Shown one piece after another: positions 56,434 through 64,000 of a stretch of DNA of 64,000 nt. The DNA is taken from the NCBI GenBank assembly GCA_018257865.1, contig JAEUBA010000016.1:1-64000 (forward strand), given 5' to 3'. The notes under the pieces were generated by a model. The model was given only the letters and a program-made list of their open reading frames with translations. It was not told where the DNA came from and ran no database searches. Both the position numbers and the translations under genes were made by a program. Position 1 is the stretch's first letter; each line of letters starts with the position of its first letter. The DNA comes from Stereocaulon alpinum (Eukaryota; Ascomycota; Lecanoromycetes; Lecanorales; Stereocaulaceae).

Positions 56434-57591
56434 TTACAGGCCCCACCAAGCAAGCCCCGTAATGCTCAGCAGCAGTACCAGACTCGTTGCCGTCCTTGTC
56501 TCCCAAGGAAGCTTCATTGCTGAACCTTCGCTCTTCTTGGTTCCAGATACCGTCTGGTTGACCGTCTCATTCTTCTGCAAGCTGAAAAAGAATGTCTTCG
56601 CGCTCACATTGCCATTGGGCGCCTCTATAACCTCAGGTATAGGACAGGTTGCGTTGACTGCTGATGGATCCTTGCAGCGGTTTGCCCAGTCCCGTTGCCG
56701 TGCTGGATCTGAGCTGTTGAAGTAGCCTTTGAGATACTCTACGGTGAGAATTGCATCAGTGGTAGGTGGTCCGGCACTCCAATCTGGGTTTCCGGTACTC
56801 CAGTGCGATAGCGTGATGTGACCTGGTGAAGTGGGTACAGCTTGAGTCATAGTGTCAAGAAGAGCGCCATCAGCATAGAATGATACAGAATCGGATGACC
56901 AGTCGAAGCGGTACTCGTGAAAAGCACCAGCGGGGTTAAAGGGGAGTTGATGGTTTTGGAAAGTGTCAGTTTGAGCAGCATTGAAACCGGCCTGTTCAGA
57001 CTGCGCTGATTGCAGCACGAGGTTGACGGGGTTTGAGGTGGCATTGTACTCGACAGAGAGGAACTCCATGTCGATCTCTTGGGTGTCGTTGTAGTACTAA
57101 CATAACTCCAATCAGTACAGCAGATTGGACGGGATGCTGGTAAGTACCCAGAAGAAAGCGCCACAAGTGCCACTCGTCGCCGTGACTTTGATGCCTGCGC
57201 GGAAGGTTCCAAACGACACGTCGGTCCTCGTTGTTGCGAGCTCCCCGACGGGAATCAAGCCGTCTGCTGGAATCCCTCCTCTCACGAGAATTTGAAGACC
57301 AGCATCGCCTCCATTGATTCCCTCGCCTGCCCAATCATACTTGCTTTTCAAGGGATTGGCCAACACGTTGGTGAGTGACGCATTCTTGCCGTATGGACCG
57401 CGCGCAAGTGCAGGCGTGATCGTGTAATTTTGTGGTTGCCAGTCTGTATTAGTGGTGATATTCGCTAAGTGGAGAAAATCTGTCTCAATTAAGTCTGTGT
57501 AGAGGGTCTGGTTCACTGTGTAACCACATTCGCAATCTGCATAGACGTAGTTTGCGAGAAGGAGCGATAGGAAGAATGAAGCTACGAACAT
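56434..57591 (-). CDS. GH16 family glycosidase/transglycosylase, GPI-type
   Basis: Two exons (57591-57148 and 57096-56434) give 368 aa. The protein has a signal peptide (MFVASFFLSLLLANYVYA) followed by CECGYTV. The catalytic GH16 motif EIDMEF is at residues 155-160, with Glu155 as nucleophile and Glu159 as acid/base. The beta-jelly-roll segments FHEYRFDWSSDSVSFYADG and LSHWSTGNPDWSAGPP are typical of beta-glucan and chitin-glucan-active members, including Crh-like enzymes. About nine N-glycosylation sequons are visible. The C-terminus ends in a hydrophobic helix (SLVLLLSITGLAWWGL), consistent with GPI attachment to the wall. It is probably active in cell-wall glucan remodelling. The exact substrate is not determinable. 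Confidence 0.92.
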
Positions 57592-57955
57592 GATGGCGAA
57601 AGAAATAAGATCTTACTACTTTCACGATATCATAAGTGCAAAGGAGAGGTAGAGATAGGATAGGTCGCGATGCGGCCCAAGGTGGTAAGGTGTCGAAATA
57701 CTGTTGGTCACAAGCCCGCGTGTCTAAGGTAACCCGGGAACTTAGGTGAGGTACAGAGTGAAGCACGTCTGCATGAGTGGGGCCGCAGCGAACCTTTTCG
57801 CTTCCGCGTCATGACAGGGACCCAGCCCCGTTTGGGAAGACGGTTAATGGGTGTCGCAAGATGATTATTGCAAGTTCTGCATCTTGTCGGCGGGCCAATG
57901 CAGTGCTTTGATCAGTGTCTATTGTATACAAGTCCCTAGTCTGATGAAGTCAGAC
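57592..57955. promoter_or_regulatory. GH16 promoter / fex1 3' region
   Basis: 364 bp between two minus-strand genes, with no specific element recognised. Confidence 0.4.
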
Positions 57956-59773
57956 CTAAGCTGTACAAGAGGGGTTCTTGAAACCATGCGTCCACTGTAG
58001 ACTCCCCATGATGATTACCATCAAGCTCAATGAAACTCCTACACTCATCATTCCATAGAAGTAGGCGTGCTTAAGCCTCAGTCCGGTCAGCTCAGCGATC
58101 CACGTACTGACAGTCGTCAAACAACCATCGAAACCATCTGACATCCCTTGCAATACCTGACACCCAACCATTCCCCCAATTGGAACACGCTGAAGATCCA
58201 GGAACATAGCTAACATGGCTGTGCCGAACATGTTGACCACAAACGTGCCCAGAGGGAAAGACTTGATTCTACCGTTCAGGTGCAGGGACACATAGAAGCG
58301 TAGAAGGCACCCCAACGGAGCAAAGACCAAGGCGAAAAGAGCCTGACTCCGCCATGTTTCTTGACTCCAAGATGCATCACCCACGGGTCCGCCAGGTCTA
58401 TCGGGTGGGAATATTGCCATGAATATCGCAGCAAGCCAGCAGCCCCAACCAAGGAAGACGAACGAGCGGTCCACGATTCTGCGTGCAAAGAGGAATGGAA
58501 TAGATGGTGTGTATGGCTCGAGGAAGAGAGCGGTATGTGCCCCAAACTGGAGGGCCATTAGACTGAGGCCCACTGTCATGATGAGGACAGCGAGTAAGGC
58601 TAAAAAGCTATAGCCAGGGTTGCGATGAAGGTTCACTGTTTCTGAAATGGGCGCGACAGAAGGATGAGAGATCGGTACGTGTAAAGCATTCGACAGAGCG
58701 AGGAAGGCGTCGCGCATAAAGGAGGAGAATGAGGTAAAAGAGCCGCAAAAGCCAGTAGCCAGTCCAATGTATAGTGGCAAGGTCTTCTTGGCAGCCGCAT
58801 GCCTCTTATCAACTGAGAGACTAGGCTGAGGATGTTTGCCTTTCTCTTCATCGTTGGCTTTCGGGCGGTGAGAAGAGTCGGAGCCCCATCCCTCATGAAA
58901 GAGTTTCTGATCTTCAGACAGGAAGCCTAAGATTAGGGTGCCTCCAACATTGGCCCATAACACGCCCGTCTGTACTGGAGCACCAGGGTAGAATGTAAGG
59001 GCTTGTAGACCAAGGCGGGCAAGGGTGCCGAGTATCGAAAAAAAGATGAGATAGGATACAGTATAGACTTCAGTGGCAAGCTTAGAGGCTCGTTGACGCC
59101 GTGACGGAACCTCTTGCTTCACTTCCCCATCAGACGAAGGGGATTCAGCATTGCGATCTTCAAAGTACCCTTCTTCACGGTCTTCATCGGGGTTTGCCAC
59201 TGGCGACGGCACTGCTAGCTCATCAAGGTTGTCCTCTACCGTATTGGATGTCCTGCGGTCCTCCAAGTACCCCTGCTCCCGCTCTTTTACTGGACTTGCA
59301 ACTGGAGAAGGTGCCGCTATCTCATCGAGGTTTTTGTAGTCATCTGGAATGGTATACTCCTCCTCGCCATCGTCCCGATCGTTTGGCGCCGGACGATATT
59401 GTTTCGACTTGGAGTGGGGCTGACGCCCTCCTGGGTTCTGTTCTCCGTTCCTTCGACCCTTAGGCGCTGTTCTAGAACGTCCCTGCTGGGGTTGCGGTTG
59501 ACGTGCCCCCTGGCTCTGGCTGGCAACCGGCGACGGTGCCGCTAGCTCATCGAGGTTACCGTAAGTATCTGGGACCATGTAGTCATCCTTGCCATCCCCT
59601 TTGTCGTTTGATGCTGGACGCGACGTTTTCGAGTCGGATTGGGACCGAGAGCCTTTGCTAAGGTGCACTCCACTGTTGCGATCGTTTGAAATTGAGCCGG
59701 CCTTCTCCTGCTGAGATTGCGATGGACCAGCCCCTTCTTCTTGAGACTTATTGTTCACCTTGCCTGGTGTCAT
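57956..59773 (-). CDS. fex1: Fluoride export channel FEX (double CrcB domain)
   Basis: A single exon of 605 aa. The C-terminal 370 residues are two fused CrcB/Fluc domains. The first has LGTLARLGLQALTFYP, WANVGGTLILGF and the pore motif GFCGSFTSFSSF. The second has LGCLLRFYVSLHLNG, GTFVVNMFGTAMLAMF and GMSDGFDGCLTTVSTW. FEX proteins of fungi expel fluoride at the plasma membrane and are needed for fluoride resistance. An N-terminal hydrophilic extension of about 235 residues carries three imperfect copies of NLDELAAPSPVAS (73-85, 148-160 and 182-194) in Ser/Gln/Arg-rich sequence, much longer than in yeast Fex1 (375 aa). The second pore motif has Asp in place of the more usual Cys/Gly, possibly one degenerate half-pore, as in other eukaryotic FEX proteins. 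Confidence 0.93.
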   Translation of the reverse strand: MTPGKVNNKSQEEGAGPSQSQQEKAGSISNDRNSGVHLSKGSRSQSDSKTSRPASNDKGDGKDDYMVPDTYGNLDELAAPSPVASQSQGARQPQPQQGRSRTAPKGRRNGEQNPGGRQPHSKSKQYRPAPNDRDDGEEEYTIPDDYKNLDEIAAPSPVASPVKEREQGYLEDRRTSNTVEDNLDELAVPSPVANPDEDREEGYFEDRNAESPSSDGEVKQEVPSRRQRASKLATEVYTVSYLIFFSILGTLARLGLQALTFYPGAPVQTGVLWANVGGTLILGFLSEDQKLFHEGWGSDSSHRPKANDEEKGKHPQPSLSVDKRHAAAKKTLPLYIGLATGFCGSFTSFSSFMRDAFLALSNALHVPISHPSVAPISETVNLHRNPGYSFLALLAVLIMTVGLSLMALQFGAHTALFLEPYTPSIPFLFARRIVDRSFVFLGWGCWLAAIFMAIFPPDRPGGPVGDASWSQETWRSQALFALVFAPLGCLLRFYVSLHLNGRIKSFPLGTFVVNMFGTAMLAMFLDLQRVPIGGMVGCQVLQGMSDGFDGCLTTVSTWIAELTGLRLKHAYFYGMMSVGVSLSLMVIIMGSLQWTHGFKNPSCTA

Positions 59774-60381
59774 CGAGCATACTCAAAAGAATGAAAACAT
59801 GGGCCGGCATCAAAGATGAGCGCTCGTTGAAGAGATATGAAGGAGACACGATCATCACTGCGCAGTGGCGGGTAGCTCTCCTAGCCGTGGCAGGTAAAGT
59901 GAATGACACTATTTCCAATTGATACTCAGGCCGGTGTTCCGGGAGCCTTTACCTTAACAACTCGGATCTTACAGCACCATTCAGTGGAAGATCGACTGTC
60001 AAGTCAAGTTGAATGTGTCAATGCCAAGGCCGCGCGCGGAATGATGCCAAAGAAAGACGGAAAGATTCCATTGTCAACTCAGGCCGGGCTTTGCGGAGGA
60101 GTATCAGATTGTTCGCCGACATAGTGTGTTTGAGTATTACTTGTCCAAAAGGAGCTCTAGTCGAAAACATGTTGCCTGCAAAGTTTTCCAATTACCTAGG
60201 CAGAACAATCTCACCCGCAGAGATTTTCTACTATCTGCTTTGGTTGAGGACTCATTCATGTATCAAAATTGATGTCTAAAGAGTCCTTCCGGCTAAAGCT
60301 CGGGACCTAGATCGGACTGTAAGAATGTCCTGAGTACGGATACCTTCAACTTTCTCCATCCTTTTGGACGACCATTTAGCG
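59774..60381. promoter_or_regulatory. Divergent promoter region, fex1 / fur1
   Basis: 608 bp between divergent starts. No binding motif was recognised. Small ORFs here have no homology. Confidence 0.45.
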
Positions 60382-61155
60382 ATGGCTTCTGCATCGCATC
60401 TCTCCAATGTCCACGTTTCCACACACCCGTGTCTGCGCGCGAAGCTTTCACAGCTTCGCGCCAAAGATGCCAACGCTCGAGAGACGAAAGCTCTAGTGAA
60501 TGAAATCGCCCTCATAGTTGGCTGTGAAGCCTTAGCGACATGCCTAAAGAATTCTCCAAGTGGTACAGTGAGCTCTAATTACACGTTTCTCTAATCGCCG
60601 AGAATGCTTGATTGCGGATTGACTAATACGAGCATTTTGTAGGCTGAGACACCGCTCAACTACACATACACAACCGAAACGGTCACTCCAAATGTCTGCC
60701 TAGTCCCCATTCTCCGCTCTGGTCTCGGCATGCTTGAAGCTCTACAGCTCCTCCTCCCAGCCCCGGTACCGGTCCACCACCTTGGGTTGTTCCGTGAACC
60801 CACCACTCTCCAACCTGTCGAGTACTACAACAACCTCCCCTATCACCGTCCCACATCGGTCAATCCCGACCCTTTCCCCATCCCAGACATCGCCTTACTC
60901 CTCGATCCAGTCATTGCAACCGGCGGGACTGCGGTTGCTGCTATCCAGACGCTTTTGGAATGGGGAGTGAAGAAGGTGGTCCTGATTAGTGTGCTAGGCA
61001 GTGAAGCTGGTGTAAAGAGAGCGGCAGAGGAAAATGGGAGCGAAGGAGTCGAGGTGTGGGTTGGGGGTTTGGATGACGAGGTGAATGACAAGGGAATGAT
61101 CAAGCCTGGATTGGGTGATGTGGGAGATAGATTGTTCTTGACGATTGGAAAATGA
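60382..61155 (+). CDS. fur1: Uracil phosphoribosyltransferase
   Basis: Pyrimidine salvage: uracil plus PRPP gives UMP. Two exons (60382-60567 and 60643-61155, intron 75 nt) give 232 aa, near the usual fungal size. The N-terminus has MASASHLSNVHVSTHPCLRAKLSQLRAKD, then the core with CLVPILRSGLGMLEALQ, a pyrophosphate-binding segment DPVIATGGTAVAAI (type I PRTase motif) and the C-terminal GLGDVGDRLFLT. The donor GTGAGC after ACA was chosen over a nearby GTACAG because only it keeps the frame. An in-frame TTG lies upstream but no ATG. UPRT is also the enzyme that activates 5-fluorouracil in fungi. Confidence 0.95.
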
Positions 61156-63915
61156 GGTGAAGGCGTGGGCCTTCGCAGCAACATTGGGAGTTGTAGGTGT
61201 TCGTGGCATTGTAATAGACATGGGATGTATGGTCAATTATAATGCACTTGCTGCAACCCTTTGATACAGACAAAATTGAATGCGGCAAGCCCTCCTAAAA
61301 ATTCAGTCATTCCAGCTGTCCCTCTAATCACAACCTTGATACCGCTTATAGTCCTTCTTAATCGTCATCCCTCTGGTGATTGTATCGAAATCCCCAGAGC
61401 AGAGCAACGCTGTTTCTAGCCCCAGTCAGTTGAGTCAATCAACAGTGGATGATGAGGAGGGTCGTCTGGCCTCCGAAGTTTATCCGGAGTTGTTCGGCTA
61501 TGTACTGCTCTGCTCTCCCACCTTCACTTCTCCCACTGCTCATCTCTTCTGATATTTGCGATACTATTGCGTAGGCACTGCTCGCCCCTGCTCTCTGAAG
61601 TCCTGTCCTAGTGATTCTTAGTGCATCCTACCACTTCGATTCCGTCAGCTTTACATGGCGAACACGAACAGGATGGCAATACTCTCTCTTCCGACTATTG
61701 CGTATGAAGCCTTCGTCTGCTATCCTCGCAGTACTTGTTGTTTCCTTTCTACCTGTCTACGTTGGGCCTATTGATTTTGCAAGTTGTCTCGCAATACGCC
61801 TTCATCAGTGCTTGCGGTACTTTGAAGCTCTTCAGGTTCATATTCAAGATGATATCTGATTTCGGGATACACGAGGGTCAACGATCGAGTCAGGTTTTTT
61901 GGTGAAATGGTAAGTCATTTGTACTTCTTTGGTGTAAAGGAAACGTCATCAGTGTCAGTGATTTCATCGCCAATAAAACGGACAACTATAGACTTGTCTA
62001 GAATGATGCATCAGACCTGTCTATAGCATCAGGGGCATTCTGCGTTGACTTCAACGTAAATCGGATTTATCCTGCTTGCAGTCGTCCTCACCTGGTGCAG
62101 ATAACGCTGTGCTTGCTTGATCACTGGCTTGCAACGCGCCCCCATCGGCACAGGATCTGCGTCCTCAGCCTGCCCGCTGTCAGGTCCACAATTAACTTGA
62201 GGCCGTGTATCTCGTCCGCTTCGTCGTCCCATTCTGCTCACTTGTCATTCAACTTATATCCCGTGTTCTCGGAGGTTGTAGGTTTAGGCTGCGGGTGCTT
62301 GCAACCTTCGCCGTTCGTCTTCCAGTCCTATTCAGCGCGTTGGACGGGAGGAGACCTGGGTGGTAAAAGAACGGGCATCTAGGCAATATGGTACACTTAT
62401 CCAACAATCGAAGCTCTGGTAGGCACCTGCAGCACGCAGAACATTCCTGATTCGCAAATCGTTGCGTTCAATCAGCATCATGGGAGCCGAGAGATGGAAT
62501 GCTCACAAATTGTCAGAGAGGCTACACCTCCTTATATGCCTGGTCTCTAAGGCTTCGTTTCTCTTATGACCACCACGCCACTGATACGAGGTATAAGGCG
62601 TCGATTAGTACTTGCTGGTGCTCACTGTCATCCCAACGTCTGGCCCGCCCCCTCACAAAGCCGGGTATCTTTCAATCTGCCGATTGATGTCCTTTAAGAC
62701 CATTTACAAGATTGGCGAATGAATGGAGAGATCCTTCAGCTGAGGCTGCTGTTTTGTTATATTGATCAGTAGGACGCAAGTCCATGAGACTCCACCCCAA
62801 AGGTCTACCTGCTCATTGTCGCTTCCCACTAGCCGCTCTACGTACCCTTCGACTCGTGCAGGCTGTTTACAGGAGCGCCCGGTATGAGTGAGAACATGAT
62901 GGCTTGCTCTATGATGAGGGGTCTCGTTAATCGGACGATTGCGTCTATAGCGGACCCTATTCCCACTGAAATCGGAGAATGTTCAATCCCATGATGAGAA
63001 ACGACCGCAACGCGCTAGGAGACGATAGAATGCGAGACGATCTCTATGAGGAGGTGACAAGATTCATGAAGGAAAAATGGGATAAGGGGGTTTGGGATTT
63101 CATTGGAACCAGATCTAGGGGTCCAAGACAAGTTGGAGCCAGCACTTGCAACAACAAACAAGTGCAGTGAGACAACGCTGTTCGACACCGGCCACATCAG
63201 AACAACTGCATCTATTCGAAATAGGATTATACATCGTTAAGGAAGTGCTAAAGCTAGCCCTCTGTACCATAGGATTGCAGTCATTCGGACGAGGGCGGGA
63301 CCTTCAAGCCTGAAGGGCGAGGGATCAACGGACAAACTGGCCAATCACGACGTTCTCATTACTAAGGATAGAATCGGACATTCTTTTGTCCTCGCCACTT
63401 ATGCTTCTCTCAACAGCTAACTAACCATTCCACTTGCCGTTTAATCGTGGTGGGCTACTGATTTGTGAGGTTGATCGGCAAACCTGATCCGAAAGGCTCA
63501 CCGAAACGGGGAAACCCACCCTGAAATGGTCCCGCTAATCCTAACGCTACAGAAGCTTGACCTAATCGATCCTGCGCTTCACCTAATCTGCACGCAGCCT
63601 GGAGCCTTGAGTTATATCCCGGCGCTGTAAAACACCCGGGATACAAAAGTACTGACATCCCAGCTTAAGTTCATTAAGCTTTGATGCGTTAGGCTCCTCC
63701 ATCATACCAATATCTAATTCGCTGGTCCAGCCATGTTTTCAAGGCTGTCCTCCCTACTTATATTAATACTATACCAATTCCCCAGACCAACTGTGTTCAA
63801 AAATCGTTTCCTCCCTTTGACTGTTGGCACTACTCTTCGTCACTTTGGTCTCAATAACATTCATTCCTTGACTTAGATAATTACTATACCTATATCAATT
63901 AAACAAATTGTGAAC
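61156..63915. other. Gene-poor 2.8 kb, no supported gene
   Basis: Only ORFs below about 95 aa occur, none with recognisable motifs. Base composition and TpG/CpA content look normal, so this is not RIP-affected. Near 63700-63900 the AT/TA-rich stretch is probably the promoter of the partial gene at 63916. Confidence 0.5.
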
Positions 63916-64000
63916 ATGCTTCTCAAGCTTGCAGTTCTCCTCGCTGCAGCCGCCACCGCGCTGGCTCAGCGACCCATGAACACGTCCATCTGTGACTACT
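63916..64000 (+). CDS. Start of a secreted protein (cut by window edge)
   Basis: ATG at 63916 opens a signal peptide MLLKLAVLLAAAATALAQ followed by RPMNTSICDYY. The gene runs past the end of the window. A Cys/Asn-containing mature start suggests an exported protein. Its family is not determinable from 28 residues. Confidence 0.65.
   Translation, partial: MLLKLAVLLAAAATALAQRPMNTSICDY

Noticed and set aside
62979..63170. 63-aa ORF in the right-hand gene-poor stretch
   Set aside because: It is short, with no motif, no homology that I recognise and no supporting splice partners.

Overview
This is nuclear DNA of a filamentous ascomycete (Pezizomycotina). Three things point there: short GT-AG introns of about 45-75 nt in most genes, fungal families such as FluG, Irs4, FEX, Ase1 and a DMATS-type prenyltransferase relic, and a repeat island carrying the mark of repeat-induced point mutation (RIP). 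A dothideomycete is my guess, not something the sequence proves.

Layout. 1-15206 is a nested retrotransposon island in which CpA and TpG are almost absent while CpG survives. It holds the 3' end of a Tad-like LINE, a Ty3/gypsy fragment, a structurally complete chromovirus with 249-bp LTRs and a 5-bp target duplication, and a nearly full-length Tad-like LINE. No intact ORF remains. At the island's edge (about 15620-16891) is a broken DMATS-family aromatic prenyltransferase gene, followed by a small secreted-protein gene (17379-18026). From 19 kb onward the DNA is ordinary and gene-dense. In order: ribosomal protein eL32 (-), an Xdj1-like class A Hsp40 (-), mitochondrial glutamyl-tRNA synthetase (+), CSN5 deneddylase (-), Ase1/MAP65 (+), Irs4-like EH protein (-), a gene-poor 2.7 kb, DNA ligase IV (-), an amidase (+), a conserved unknown (-), a divergent 6-phosphogluconate dehydrogenase (-), FluG (-), a Pus8/Pus9-type RNA pseudouridine synthase (-), a hot-dog thioesterase (+), an unknown SIM-containing protein (+), a Gfo/Idh/MocA oxidoreductase (+), an Ala/Pro-rich wall protein (-), a GPI-type GH16 glycosidase (-), the fluoride exporter FEX (-) and uracil phosphoribosyltransferase (+). 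A second gene-poor 2.8 kb follows, then the start of a secreted protein at the right edge.

Most genes are unrelated housekeeping functions. They are packed head-to-head or tail-to-tail with 0.15-0.6 kb between them, so several share short bidirectional promoters. I rebuilt exon structures by hand from splice signals, reading-frame phase and known family motifs. Every multi-exon model given here as confident closes in frame.

The points most worth a second look are the saturation of RIP in the island, the RIP-edge prenyltransferase relic, a DnaJ start codon that seems to be made only by splicing, a GC-AG intron in ligase IV, a stop-free 51-nt intron in the thioesterase, a repeated N-terminal extension on FEX, and possible dual start codons on the pseudouridine synthase. 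I did not find a clearly new multi-gene system.
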